The notes: generated by a model from the sequence alone, not told the origin. A stretch of DNA of 64,000 nucleotides from Linum tenue (GCA_946122785.1 CAMGYJ010000008.1:57794963-57858962), one strand, 5' to 3'; shown: positions 1-11,782, numbered from the stretch's first letter. Program-made: numbers and translations.

Positions 1-486
1 AGTAGAAATGCAATTGAGTAACCACCTTAATCAAAACCTAATTCATTTCCCTCAATTCTCCTTCCACTCTTTCACTTTCCCCCTCGTCAACAAAATTATG
101 TTACTTAATTATTACTTAGTAAATGTATCAAGAGCTAGAGCATAATAATTTAAAAAATATTATAGTCTATATTATGTATTAATGGATGTTTTAGGATCAT
201 ATTCTTTGAATCGTATTTAGAAAATGACCGTGTTTTGTTGACTTCGTGATATAATAGGTTTGTTTATGGTTATAATTAAAACTTTTCTTGTAAGTTTTAG
301 GTATAATAATGTTGGATGTGCGGGGATGGGTATTACCCATGGGTACCCGAAATCCACGGGTATGGGGATGGGTTTGCAAAACATTCCCCCGCATGGGTAT
401 GGGGCGGGTATGGATTTGGGTATTTGAAGATGGGATGGGGATGGTTTAGGCAAACCCGCCCCAAACCCGCCCCATTGCCATCCCTA
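1..486. mobile_element. Right end of a hAT-like non-autonomous element, left part outside the window
   Basis: The stretch from about 310 to 486 is a G/C-skewed array of GGGTA/CCCGC-type words and ends in CCCCATTGCCATCCCTA. Read inward on the minus strand this is TAGGGATGGCAATGGGG, the usual appearance of a plant hAT terminus (TAGGG start, subterminal GGGTA/CCCGC words). No matching left terminus or 8-bp duplication can be seen, so the element either begins before the window or is truncated. The AT-rich 1-300 portion shows nothing else. Short open frames across 316-596 are by-products of the repeat composition. Confidence 0.4.
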
Positions 487-3095
487 CTTGCAAACTCGGA
501 GTAGGAAACGAGGAGAGAGAAACGAATAAAGCTTGTCGTTCTCGTTCTGGACTCTGTCATCGGGAACTTCTCCAACAGTAGTCGACGACCGGCCACTCGT
601 CCCGGAAGAATCCCCCAGAGCTCTCTGTTGGTTCGTCACTAACGTCAGCCCTGTTTCCGATGTCTCAACATCCGGCAGAGGCTGTTCCGACGAATGAACC
701 TTCATCAAAGAAATCCCTTTTAGGGATTGAAAAGGAAACCCAATTGGGTTATTCGCCTGACCACACACTCCAAAAAGGATGCAAGTCCATTGCCAATCCT
801 CAGTTGTTGGCACCGGCGGTTCTAGGAAAACGTTGAACTCCTTCTCCATTGCATCTAGTGGGGGGATCATGAACCGTCAACCACAATTTTGTTTCAATTT
901 TATGTTTTTTGAATGAAGATCCCCCATTCTTAATGTCCAATTCAAGACTCCGACCAGCCACCCTCGGCTCTTTCTCCCGCAGGCCGCCCCTATCCAATCA
1001 CTTCCGTTTGCGCTAACTCACAGGGCCTTGACAAAGTCTCCCACTCAATTTATCTGGCCTCGTTGAATGGGTCTAGCCAGAGCTGGGGATCCATGTTCCA
1101 CCTGCTTTTTAAGTATCCATCGCCACCAAGGTGAGGATCTCCAATCCGGGAAGAAATCTTCCCGCAGTCATCGGTGACCTGTCCGGCTATGAGAAGAACG
1201 AGCTTCCAGGAGAACCAGCAGGTGTTCCAGAGAGATAAGAGGCGGTCTCTCCATAGCATTTTTTTTCAATTTCTTGGAGAAAATCTACGATTTTTCATTC
1301 TACTGGCTAGTTGATTTTCGTCCGTTGTTGTCGAATAATTAAAAAAAAACTTGACAGAATACAAAAAATATTTTTTGGCAGAATATAAAGTTGTAATTCA
1401 AACGAAAGAAATTATAATGTTAGTCAAAGGCCAAATGCCCACAGGTCCACAGCTGCGTACTCCAGCCTCTGAAAAGTATTGTTTAGTTTTTTTAATCGAA
1501 GGATAATAGCTCGTTCGAAAAAATTGAAAGTAATTTCCATAGCTCCGGCAAATCCCTGGTTCAGCGTTTAATTTATGGTATGGATCATTAGGGACGCCTA
1601 AAATTACTTAAAATGGTATTTTTCGGTACCTAATTAAATTGTCCTCTATGTTTGTCCCTAATGGTTATTGGTTTTGTAGTGTACATGGTTAGAGGGCTGT
1701 CACGACCATGAAATGCAGTCGGTTGAAGCTCGTATAACCAGTGTCGGTAATGAAAATGACCAGAATACCACGAGTATAATCGGTATGATTGATTTTCGGC
1801 CTCTAAATCAAATTTATGTCTATTTAGTGAATTTAACTAACAAAAAAATTAATTTTTCATTTATTTCATATTCAAATATAAACTTGTGGGTATTGACGTT
1901 AAAATTTATATTTAAATATGAGTATTTTTATTTTTTTGAATTTTTTTTATTTTATTTAAATATTAATGTTGTTTTGTATGTAGATTTTCTTAAAATATAT
2001 TTTATATATGCCTAAATTCATTTGCTATTAATAAATTTTTTACATTTTTATATATTTTGTTAAACGGTTATAAACAGGTTGTACTTTGGTTGAATCATGC
2101 CACATACTAAACGAATGCTACGGTATAAATCGGTTTGGCACTCTTGCTCTATTAATGTTTATTTATTTACATGCTACTGTTTTACCCTATGAAAAAAAAT
2201 TGAGGCACTACAATAAGAATTCAACTATAAGATATACGATAAGAATTCCAATCTACTTACTTTATCATATTTTTTTAGACTTTTCTAATGGTGTGGGTGT
2301 CTACACTAACCCCGTTCCTTTTCTATTCCTACTATTCTTCTTGACTTCTTAACATTAAAATTCACTAGCTTATTACCCGGCCCGTTGGCCGGATTACTGC
2401 ATGTTACCCACTTGTGGAATGGGAGAGAAAGCAAGTGAGAGTGAAGGTATTGGAATTCCACTTGATTAGGACCGACCCACTAATTCGATTCTTCCCGACC
2501 CGCCCCAACCTAAAGGGTCAGAAAGAGTTAATAAGAAAATACGAACGGAGAGGATTAGTCATATATCTTGACTCTTCAGAAGTGGGTCAAACAGGATCAA
2601 GGTTGGGTGAGGGCAATTTTTAGCGCTAAGCAGAGTTCTGGGTCGAATAACTTCACTTAGGCCTAGAAATTGGTGCTGATGCAGACTGCAGTTTTTATTA
2701 TACCATCATCAATCATTATTGAATTAGTCCTGGGCATCCCTCCCCGTTGTCGATCTGAATTCTAATGATGGCTTTATTCCTTGCACCAGCCATATCAGCG
2801 AGTTGTCATCTCGAGCATGATTTGCCTATGTACAAATGATACAATTAGAGTATGAAACTGAATTCAAAGAAAAGGAAAAGAGAATTCAATCACATGCCAA
2901 TAAATACACACATAATAGTTGAAGCTAAGTGAAAGTCATTACTCGTACATCAATTCTCAAAAATTACAGACTAAACAATGGCTAGAATGGCACTGAAACT
3001 ACCAAGAATCATGGACGAAACAACTTGTCAAATTAAATAATCCTTATACTGAAACTACCTTCTAACTTGAAATAAGACATGATCACAGTTCATAG
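487..3095. other. AT-rich intergenic stretch without a recognised gene
   Basis: No gene can be supported here. On the minus strand, 484-1259 contains three short open frames with moderately coding-like composition. They resemble no family I recognise and are not joined by clear splice sites; a decayed gene fragment is possible. From 1560 to 1681 the sequence ends in a CACTA-like terminus, described separately. The remainder (1682-3095) is AT-rich with short unsupported frames. Confidence 0.4.
1560..1681. mobile_element. Possible CACTA (En/Spm) terminus
   Basis: Read on the minus strand from 1681 the sequence begins CACTACAAAACC and continues with ATTAGGGAC-type words. CACTACAA is the usual terminus of plant CACTA transposons. 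No partner end was found between 1 and 1670; a CACTACAATAAG at 2206 is in the wrong arrangement for a simple partner. This is either one end of an element extending beyond the window or a chance match. Confidence 0.25.
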
Positions 3096-3429
3096 TAGGG
3101 GTGGCTATACGGTCCGGTCCGATTAAATTGGACCAAATTGATCCGGTCCCATTCCGGTCTTTTCGGAAATATAAGGACCAAAGATTGGATTGGACACAGT
3201 CCGGTCTTGACCCGGTCCGGTCCCAATTTGATCTTGATTTTAGATTGAGCTTGTGGGGATTTGAGTGTTGGGGTCTCTTATCCGGTCTTTATCCGGGTTT
3301 TTTAACTTAAATCTAAGTCCGAATATGAGATTGGATTGTTTGTTATCCGGTCCCAGTACGGTCTCGGTCCGGGTTTTACAGTCCGGTTTAGGGTAAAACC
3401 AAACAGTCCGGACCAAATAGCCAGCCCTA
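3096..3429. mobile_element. hAT-type MITE, 334 bp
   Basis: The element starts TAGGGGTGGCTATACGGTCC and ends, on the opposite strand, TAGGGCTGGCTATTTGGTCC, giving imperfect terminal inverted repeats of about 23 bp. It is flanked on both sides by the identical 8-bp direct repeat GTTCATAG (3088-3095 and 3430-3437), the target-duplication length of hAT transposons. The interior repeats CCGGTC/GGACC words typical of hAT subterminal regions. It has no coding capacity. Confidence 0.85.
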
Positions 3430-6155
3430 GTTCATAGCACTCTTATCACTATGAATTGGTTGCAGCTCGTCCTTATCACTGCCTCCCAAGCTCAATTCAA
3501 ACAGAATAGAGACCGTTATGTAAGATAACCATATCCTTACTGATCATAATTTCTTTCTTCACTCCATTTTTGTCGGAGAAAAGAGTTATCCCCCTCTCCT
3601 GCATTTCCCTTTCCCCCTCTCTTTCCCCTCTTCTTCACAAACCGATCCCTAAACCAACAACAACAACACAAAAATAGCCTTCGCCTCTGCCATCTCCATC
3701 TACTGAACGCGTTGGTGGCAAGACAGGACTGCAGAAGCAAAATTTTCTAAAATCAAACTAAATTTTTTGAAGGAGACTCAAAAACGAAAAAAGAGTAAAG
3801 CAACAATGTTAATAGTTCAGATGGTTGGTTTTGATGTTATACGTTGCTTTTGTTATGGTCTCCAGTATATCAACTGCAACAAAGATGTTTCCTCCAATCA
3901 TCTTTAATGCACGATTTAGAAGTAAGTCCTCTTGTTTGTGTCAAACGGAAACATTCATCGGTTCTTAACTCCCCTGTTAGTGTAAATGCAGCAGCAGCAA
4001 AGAAGTTTGACAACACAGCAAGCACCCAGGCAAAATGATACAATGCAGTAGGTGATATGTGTCTCGAAGGTTTTGAGTTACTAAAGTTCATGTTAAAAAT
4101 AAACATGAATTAAAATGGATCATTCTATTAAGCAAACATCCCCTCTAATCATACAAAGATCAGATATCCAATTCACAAACAATTAAGCCATAAAAAATCA
4201 TCACACATCCACCACCTTTGATTGCCTAAATTTGTTTTTTCGCAAAGTTATGGACTCTTAAGAGTAACGTTCATGGGTAGTCTGTTTCATAACTCTAGAG
4301 AGCACAGTAAGCAGCCACCATCCAGACACAGTGCGGTAGGCGAATATGATTCTCAATTCACAATTTCTCACCACCGGAAGTAAGAACATACCATAATAAG
4401 CGTAGCGTTCATGGGTGGTCTGTTTCCTAAGCACTACTACACAATTTGTTAAAAAGGAAAGAAAGGTATTTAGCATCACGGCGGAACAACTTTTACAGGC
4501 CAACAACGACAACATGCTGCAACCACCAGAACTGGTATCACAACTCATAGGGAAAATCAAAAGATTTACTCTCAAATTAAGTAGTTACAACATTAAGCAA
4601 TCGTCAAGCACATACACCATCACAAAAGTCACGGAACCTGATTCACAAAGCATTTGAGGACATTTCTGCAAAGGTACAACTTATATGTCTTTTTTCCAAG
4701 TCATTTTCCTCAACATGCTAATAAATTTGCAATGCATAAAACAAACGGGCCAAAACTTGAAATTCAGCCTGTTTGACCGACCCATGGCAAATTCTAATTA
4801 TTCTTTACTTTTAAACTTTCTATTTGAAAATAAAAAATAGTGAAAGAAAAGAGACGACTACAATTCGCCATGTGCACATCACTTATTCGGGAATAAAACC
4901 ATAGAAATTCAAAAGGAAATGAAAATGTTTAGGATCGTTTTAATGTTTAAAATAACCAAATAGATCTTTATGTTTAGTTTTTTACTAACAAATACCAAAA
5001 GATTCCCTATAAAACACACTATAATTTGATCAATATGATGTCAAATAATTATAAAATATATATTTGAAATGATAAAAATTGGAATAATTGGGTTGGTCGA
5101 GGTTGTACCATTGAATAACTTAAAAATACATTATATTTTAGCCACTAAGATATAAAATAATAACATAATATATATTATGCCAGAGAAAATAGCTTGTTTT
5201 AGAATGAGAAACCAATGATGTTCATTTGTTTTACTTGATGGCCAAATCCCATGTAGGTCAGGCCCATTCAACTCTTTTATTTTATGGTTAGCGGTTAGCC
5301 CATTAGATACCATGCATTAGTTTATTGTTAAATTTTTTATTTTTAACAATAAAAAAGAGTATTATTTTTGTCTTTTCATATATATTTTATCACCACAGAG
5401 AAATAAAAGGGTATAAAGAAAAAAAATTGACACTCCTAGACCTGTTTAAATCCGCATGTGTACGGTAAGTTGGCCCGTTCCACAGAGGAAAGAGAAAAAA
5501 TTGGTACTCCCTATTCTACCCTTCCTACAAACGCTCCTGGATCAGGGAATTTGAAATGGGGGAAGAATTTTTTCCACCCTGCTATTATATGTTTTTAATT
5601 TAAAGGGATACAACAAATGTACTTAGTGTGATTGGTTATGATCCTTGCCTTTCTTTAAAATGGTCATGGTTCGAATCCCAGTATGTATCTTTTTAATGAA
5701 TAAAAAAAAGTAATTGTGAAGACCAAAATGTACTTCCTACTTTCACTCTCGTTGCAGGAAATTTGAAATGGGGCTCCCGTTTTTCACTTCGGTGTATTAT
5801 AGTATGTGTAGATTCGTTGTTCTTCCAATATTGCCACGTATCTTATCTATGACAAAAAAAATTGCCACGTATCTGCTTCATATCGTGACTCGTACAAATT
5901 GATCCTAATTGTCAAATGTCAAGTGTAGTTTTGCTCAAACCTTTCTCTATTTTTCTTATACTCTATTATTTGAGCAGATATCTAGAGAAATAGTAGAAAA
6001 AAGAGAATGGAAGGCCCGCATCACTGCAACCCAAAACCGATCCAAAAAAAAAAAACTATAAAATAAAGCTCATAAGCAGGCACAAGTCCATTACATTCAA
6101 TTGAGCACCCCAAATCTGCTCTTAGTGAACAGTAACAACGTTTAGATATATATAT
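3430..6155. other. Intergenic sequence without a recognised gene
   Basis: No open frame here looks like a gene. Visible items are a 25-30 bp imperfect direct repeat (GTTCATGGGTAGTCTGTTTC near 4270 and a near copy near 4408) and a tRNA-promoter-like stretch at 5616-5710 (separate entry). The motif ATTTGAAATGGGG occurs at about 5549 and 5761, on either side of that stretch. The rest is AT-rich. Confidence 0.4.
5616..5710 (+). repeat. Possible tRNA-derived SINE fragment
   Basis: A near-consensus polymerase III B box (GGTTCGAATCC, about 5669-5679) lies about 45 bases downstream of an A-box-like TAGTGTGATTGG. An A-rich tract (TAAAAAAAAG) follows at about 5700. This spacing and order are those of tRNA-derived SINE heads. 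A folded tRNA cannot be drawn, so it is not called as a tRNA gene. No target duplication was recognised. Confidence 0.25.
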
Positions 6156-6569
6156 GGTGGCGTCTTCGGTGCACTCACTTTTTTTGGTGCATTCAGTGCA
6201 CTCACTTCATAACCGTCATTTTAAACATGCGATTTATGTCAAAATGATGTCATTCATCACTTATGATGTGATGAACAATAACGCACATGAATTTGCACAA
6301 AAACCATTGAAGATTTACTTTAATTTGAAGGATTTAGAGTTTAGAGATTTAGGGTTAGGGTTAGGGTTTACAATTTGGGGTTTAGGGATAGAACTCAAAA
6401 TTGGAGGTCTAGGGCTTAGGATAATCCACTAATTAGTTGTTATAATCTGTTATATCATCATATTACACTAATTCTACAGATTAAAATTCAAAATCCGACA
6501 CCTAAGACTAGTTTTTGAGTTGGGTGCATTGAGCACACTCATTTTTGTGAGTGCACCGAAGTAGTCACC
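6156..6569. mobile_element. Unclassified MITE, 414 bp
   Basis: The ends form 23-bp terminal inverted repeats with few mismatches: GGTGGCGTCTTCGGTGCACT at the left and, on the opposite strand, GGTGACTACTTCGGTGCACT at the right. Both flanks are TATATATAT-like, so an insertion into an AT microsatellite with a TA or 9-bp duplication cannot be distinguished. The interior has no coding capacity and includes telomere-like repeats at 6348-6369. Confidence 0.65.
6348..6369 (+). repeat. Short interstitial telomere-like repeat
   Basis: Three consecutive TTAGGG-type units lie inside the MITE, with single TTTAGGG and GGTTTAGGG copies up to about 6420. Plant telomeres are usually TTTAGGG, and this tract mixes both forms. 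It is short and may be simple-sequence drift. Confidence 0.5.
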
Positions 6570-6754
6570 TGTATATATATGTCAAAGGCTATCGTACGTC
6601 AACCGTACGCTGTACGCCTGTGTTCACACTTGGTTTTTACACTTCAATATATTTCGTCGAATTAACCAAAATTTTGAACATGATACTATACCCTAACCTC
6701 TAATGGGTGAACCTCAATCCCTAATTCTGTAACCCAAGCCACAAGATTCATTTA

Positions 6755-7608
6755 GGGGTCGTTTGCTTCAAGGATTTAAAAATGAGGATTTTGTAATTTA
6801 AAAACCCAAGAATTTATCAAGGATATGAGGCATCATGGATTTGTAACAATTCTTTGTTTGTTGGGATGTTTTTATCATGAATTTAAAGGTGTGGGATTTA
6901 CTGCTTGAAGTCAAAAATTACATTACTGCCCTTTTCTATATGTTTGACATGTTTATGATATGTACATAAAACAATGACAAAACTTCAAAATTACCTTACT
7001 ATCATTTTCTATATGTTGGACATGTTTATGATATGTAGACAAAACAAGGACAATACATACTAATAAGCATAATGTTGCCACATGGACAATAATAATAAAC
7101 GAGAAAATTCCGTTTTAACTTTTAACGTAACATAATCAATTACCAATTCTTTGTCCTCCTTTTCAAAAGTAACATATAACAACATATATTAGAATCGGGA
7201 GAACAAAGAATTACACGTTCCATGAAAAGGTCAAAGAAAACTAGAACACAAGAAATGATATAAAAAATATAACTCATGTTTGCACATTAATTGAACGTTT
7301 ATATTATTCATTTATTGTTAATTATAATGTATAATAGTTAAATTTGAGGGCAACCTTGGAATATTAAAAGTGCATGAGGGTATATGGGTAAAATCTCATC
7401 AAGGATTTATGCCATATTCCAAATCCCACATCAATATGTGGGATTTATAAGTCCGTGGGGTCTACGGATTTGGACCCTTAAAATCCATGGGCCCCACGGA
7501 TTTGGTCTCCAAAAAATGTGCAAGCAAACAACGGATTGTACCTAAATCCTTGATAATTTGTTTTTTGGTACCAAATCCATGTACCAAATCCTTGAAGCAA
7601 ACGACCCC
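6755..7608. mobile_element. Tourist-like (PIF/Harbinger) MITE, 854 bp
   Basis: Terminal inverted repeats GGGGTCGTTTGCTTCAAGGA are a perfect match at both ends and are flanked by TTA on each side (6752-6754 and 7609-7611). The TTA target duplication is the PIF/Harbinger signature. The interior is non-coding. It contains a duplicated TATGTTGGACATGTTTATGA-like segment near 6950 and 7015, and CCACGGATTTGG-type words near the right end. Confidence 0.8.
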
Positions 7609-7685
7609 TTAATATAAAAAATAATAACCGATGGTTCTGATTCGACGAAATATATTGAAGTTTAAAAACCAAGTGTGAACACAAG

Positions 7686-9089
7686 TATAGGTGTCAAAAC
7701 ATAGCCCGACCCGATTAACCCGGCCGATCAACCCGACCCGCAACCTAAATTGACTAAAAGTCAACAACCCGTAACCCGCCCGACCCGCAATCCAACTGAA
7801 CCGCAACCCGATTAACCCGAACCCGACTGACCCGCAACCCGATTAATCCAAACCCGATTGACCCGAACCCGACTAAACCGTAACCCGAACGACTCAACCC
7901 GAACTTCATCTAATCCACTTGAATAATTATTATAATATACAATACATAGTTTTTCAAGTAAAATTATTTTTTCATTTCGTATAGGGAATTTAAAAAATAT
8001 GAAACTCACTTGATATTATCTATTTTAAGAAAATTAAAAAAATTGAAACATGAATGTCACTTGAACACTAAGTTCTTTAACAAAATTAAAAAAGTAAATA
8101 TAAAATATAAAATCAACATAATGCCAATATTAATAATGAAGAATTAATAATTGAGATTATGAAAATATTAATATAATATATAAATTAAAATTTTGGTTAA
8201 TTTAACTATTCAATAAAATTATCAATTAAATATAAATAAATAAACTAAAGTAATGTATTTGGTAATTTGATGTTTTTAAAAGAAGAGGGAAATTTTGCTG
8301 TATTCAAATTTCTAGGAAGAGAAAGAAGAGGGAAATTTGGTTGTTTGAATTTTTTAGAAAAGAAACAAGTGGTAATTTTGGTGGTTTTGATTTGTGGGAA
8401 GAGAAAGAAGTGGGAAAGTTTGGTTCTTTTGATTATGAAAGATAAATAATGAGGGAAATTTTGACTTTTCAACTTTTTGTAGAAGGAAAGAAGGAAGAGG
8501 GAAACTTTTAGGATAATTCGAACAATTTTACAAATTTTTAGGATTATTTGGGCAATGAGTTATTTCAAAATAACTCCTTTTATCACTCTGCTTTTGCCAA
8601 ATACCACACGCCAAATACCAGATTTGCATGGTTATACTAAACGAGATACTTTAATCCAATTACTACTGAATTAATACTAAAATATCAAATAAACAACTAA
8701 TGGTGTCTTTTGGTTGCAAATATTGATATCACCATTACTATTAGCTAGTGTACTTTACCAATTATAATTAATTACATAGCAAGTTTGCAAACAAATTGAT
8801 TTAACATTTTGACTAGTTTTTTAAAAAAACATTAAGTATATATATACGAGGTAGAGATAAATTGGTTAAAAAGCTGAGAAAATATTTTAAATTAGTGTAA
8901 TAAAATGTGTAAGTTGGTAAAGAGTAATGATTAAGTTACTTGATGCGCTGGCTCGAACAACCTGAAACCCGATCCACCCGCAACCTGCCCGACCGAAAAC
9001 CCGATGAACCCGCAACCGGACTAACCCGCAACCCGTTTGAACCCGAACTTGATTGAACCCAGCCTGAACCCGCCCGATTGACACCTATA
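7686..9089. mobile_element. hAT-like non-autonomous element, 1.4 kb
   Basis: The ends are TATAGGTGTCAA inverted repeats. The flanks are AACACAAG (7678-7685) and AACACAGG (9090-9097), an 8-bp duplication with one mismatch. Subterminal regions at both ends are arrays of AACCCGA/CCCGACCCG words, as in many plant hAT elements, but here they lie on the same strand at both ends. The interior (7920-8900) is AT-rich and non-coding, with three imperfect GAAGAGGGAAATTT-type repeats around 8281-8510. It sits in the right arm of the MITE at 6572-9138. Confidence 0.7.
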
Positions 9090-9138
9090 AACACAGGCGT
9101 ATAGCGTACGACTTACGTGCGCCTTTGCCATATATATA

Positions 9139-9549
9139 AAGTTAACGCATATTTCATTTGTATTCTACATATAATCTCAATAAATCTAAAATTTCTATAT
9201 TTAACCCCTAAAAAATATAATCAACCTTAAACTAACAATCAAATATATGCATAGTAAAATTTTTTATAATTTATTGGAAGACTTAATATAATTTTAGCAA
9301 TGACATGTATTGTCATTTGCACAAAAAATGGATGACAATTTAATGTCTGACCGAATGTTTCCAAAACTGAGATTTTTAATATAACATCTTATTTTCAAAA
9401 TACAATTCAATCCTATCTGTTTATAGGTTCTTGTTCCGAGAAAAACTAGATAGAAAATAATTGAATGCACCTTCAACTTCTTACAAATGATAAACAAACA
9501 CAATTCACAAATCTTTGAACAAAGTTCAAATAAGGTTGTTCAATGTTTT
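9139..9549. other. AT-rich stretch, nothing recognised
   Basis: I see no gene, repeat boundary or structured RNA here. It separates the MITE cluster from the 3' LTR of Athila element D. The five bases before that LTR (GTTTT, 9545-9549) would be one half of its target duplication; the other half is not in the window. Confidence 0.4.
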
Positions 9550-10325
9550 TGACTCGTCCCGAATATCACAATTAATTCTCCTAAGGTCCAAGTATAAATC
9601 TTAGTCGGGTGCAATGCATGTCAAGTTTGTTTAAATATCGACTCGGGCCGGTCCGTGTACCCATAATTCAGTCATTTGAATCATTATCCAGCGAATCGGT
9701 TTTGGTTGAAAAGTTTGCTAATTAAAGTAAAGCAAGGCAAAAGTAAATGGTTTTCAAAGCTCTTTGTGAGAAGGATCACTCGCGTGTCGCTTCTCCCTAA
9801 CTACTACCCCGGTATGTGAATCGAAGTGATTGCTATGGGCAAGGTGACCGCGAACCGCTAGGGGGCAGAAATATGCTCGTAGACCACACTCTCGATTGCC
9901 AAACCGAGGGATACATTATAGGCTCTTCAAGAGGCCCTCTCGGTTAAGGCAATCGATGGTTGACTTACTCCCTCTCTCAACCCAATGGTTGGTGGCTTAA
10001 TCGCGGTTAACCAAATTGCCTAATTCAACCTAGAGGTTTGCCCTACATTAACCTAGATAGGTGGCTTAGAAAGCCCTAGGAATACCAACTCAATTGAGCC
10101 TCCCTTGAAAGGGGTCTTCCCTCTCTAATCTAGGTTAAAATGGTCAATTAGATTGCGAAGCACAAACATGCACAATCAACATGAAAAATACCTCAATCAT
10201 TGAATTAAACAACACACATAAACAATCATTAAATTCACATAAAAAAAACTACATGGTAAATAGTTAGGGTTTCATAATGCCCAAGTGAAAAAAGGAAAAT
10301 ACTCTATGCTAGAAAGGGGAGAAAC

Positions 10326-11117
10326 TAGGGGTGGGAAAACGGTTGCGGTTTTGCGGTTAAACCACAACCGCACCGAATAAGAGCGGTTTATGGTTAACCG
10401 CAAACCGTTTAAAATGACCTTTATTCGGTAACAGTTAGTGGAATTGGTCCTTTTACGGTTTGTGGACTAACCGCACACCGCACCGAATATAAAACCCCAC
10501 CGAATAACTAACCGCAGAAGTTTGGACCCAGCCCAGGCCCAACCCTCTCGGCCTCTCCACTCTTCAGCCTAAAGCCCCAAAACCCAAAATCGGACGGCTG
10601 CCTAGGCTAGGGTTCTGAGAGTGTTTGCGTCTGCCGTCTGCGTCCCCTTTTCGCCTTTCGACAGTTCCAAACACCAAACTCCAACTCCCAAGTCCCAATT
10701 TCCAGCAGCTTCCGCCAGCGAAGAGGAAGAGCTTCCAGCCTTCAACTTCCATCGAACATCAGCGAAGAGGAAGAGCTTCGACTTCCATCGAGCAGCGACG
10801 AAGAGGAAGAGCTTCGACTTCCAGCGAGCGACGGGCACCGAGCAGCCAGTCCATCTCCATCGGCGATGTTCACGAGCAGCATCCACTTCCATCGACCGTC
10901 GATGTCGGGACTCGAGAAGCCGAACAAAGCACGCACGACCGCCGACCACCATGAAGTGCAATTAACCGCAACTAACCGTTAACCGCGATGCGTGGTTAGT
11001 GGTTAACCGCAAACCGTTTCCATTGCGGTAACGGTTGGTGGTTTTTCCCTTGTGAGGTGGCGGTTAACCGCGCTTATTCGGTGCAGTTAACCGCAACCGC
11101 ACCGTTTCCCACCCCTA
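10326..11117. mobile_element. hAT-type non-autonomous element, 792 bp
   Basis: It starts TAGGGGTGGGAAAACGGTTG and ends, on the opposite strand, TAGGGGTGGGAAACGGTGCG. It is flanked by identical 8-bp repeats GGAGAAAC (10318-10325 and 11118-11125). Subterminal regions repeat GGTTAACCGCAAACCG words. The middle (about 10510-10960) is GC-rich, unlike both its ends and its surroundings, and has long open frames on both strands plus a short tandem repeat. That suggests captured host sequence rather than transposase. Confidence 0.88.
10717..10828 (+). repeat. Tandem repeat of about 36-42 bp, three units
   Basis: Three consecutive units share GCGAAGAGGAAGAGCTTC followed by an ACTTCCATCGAG or ACTTCCAGCGAG ending. 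They lie in the GC-rich interior of the hAT-type element and keep several frames open, which explains the overlapping open frames on both strands. Confidence 0.7.
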
Positions 11118-11355
11118 GGAGAAACACAAGAGGAAGAGGTAGAAACTATCATGGAGATGCTTCCAATCTTCTTTGAGATTGTGCTGAACTTCTCTTGGGG
11201 AGAATCTTCCCAATTCACCAGTTGGAGAAAACCCTAGCCTTCTTCCTTCCTTGGTTCGTTCTTTCTCTCTCTAAAATCTGAAGAAGGCACTTTCTCACTC
11301 TTGGGCTCTACCCTATCTCTTCCTTTCAACTCTCCACAAACAAGGATCGGGCTCA

Positions 11356-11567
11356 GTTCACGGCCGTGAACTCTTGTACACGTCTGTGAACTCAAGGTTG
11401 GCGTCGAAACGCACCGCTTTGCTTGCACGGGTTCATGGGCAACAGCTCCAGTTCACGGTCTTAGTAACCGTGAACTCACCTCGTGTCCGTAACTTAAGAT
11501 TTGGCCCTGAACGCATGGGTGTTCATGGGAAACAGCTCCTCTTCACGGTCTTAGCAGACCATGAACA
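11356..11567. promoter_or_regulatory. Array of TTCACGG dyads in the LTR of element D
   Basis: There is a perfect 16-bp palindrome GTTCACGGCCGTGAAC at 11356-11371. Two spaced dyads, GTTCACGGTC...ACCGTGAAC (11451-11475) and CTTCACGGTC...GACCATGAAC (11542-11567), follow, with additional half-sites between. The same dyads recur upstream of ORF3 of this element at 15778-15908. The position in the LTR matches that of the ATACCCG dyads in elements A, B and E. Function is not known; regulation or RNA structure is inferred. Confidence 0.6.
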
Positions 11568-11782
11568 TCCAAGAGAAACCGTGAACTGCCAGTTTTTCAC
11601 CTCTTCTTCCGGTTTTTGCTCCTTTTCGTCCAACTTTCGACTCGGGGGCTGGGTTCACTTGTTAAATCTTGAAACATGCTAAAACGCAAGAAACCTCGCG
11701 TAAAACGACCTTTTTAGGAGCACAATTGCCACAAACGCCTAAGGAAAACAGGGGTAAAATATGCACAACTAGGCCCAAATCA

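Larger units (their letters stand above)
6572..9138. mobile_element. Small MITE disrupted by two other MITEs
   Basis: A roughly 90-bp inverted repeat joins 6572-6662 with a right arm now split into about 7640-7685 and 9098-9138. The arms share TATATATATG, the region around CAAAGGC, CGTACGC and CGCCTGTGTT, and then CTTCAATATATTTCGTCGAAT. Removing the inserted elements at 6755-7608 and 7686-9089 and one copy of each target duplication leaves an element of about 300 bp. The superfamily is not clear; the flanks are AT repeats so the duplication cannot be read. Confidence 0.6.
9550..11782 (-). repeat. 3' LTR of Athila element D, with a nested MITE
   Basis: In minus orientation the LTR begins TGATTTGGGCC at 11782, right after a polypurine tract, and ends GACGAGTCA at 9550. 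These are the TG...CA boundaries and the GAGTCA ending also seen in elements A and E. Without the 792-bp MITE and its 8-bp duplication the LTR is about 1.43 kb, close to the other LTRs here. It carries several TTCACGG...CCGTGAA dyads between 11356 and 11567. No second LTR copy is available for comparison. Confidence 0.75.

Noticed and set aside
487..1259. Host gene on the minus strand
   Set aside because: Three short frames without recognisable domains or convincing splice sites; noted only as a possible fragment.
1713..2352. Two plus-strand open frames rich in Phe, Tyr and Ile
   Set aside because: AT-rich composition produces such frames; no motif, start context or splice structure supports them.
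5616..5700. tRNA gene
   Set aside because: The B box is good but no acceptor stem or anticodon arm can be drawn.
6348..6420. Telomere or chromosome-fusion scar
   Set aside because: Only three adjacent TTAGGG-type units inside a MITE; too short for a telomeric tract.
10564..10965. Overlapping open frames on both strands in the hAT-type element
   Set aside because: They are produced by a GC-rich tandem repeat and overlap each other in four frames; none resembles a known protein.
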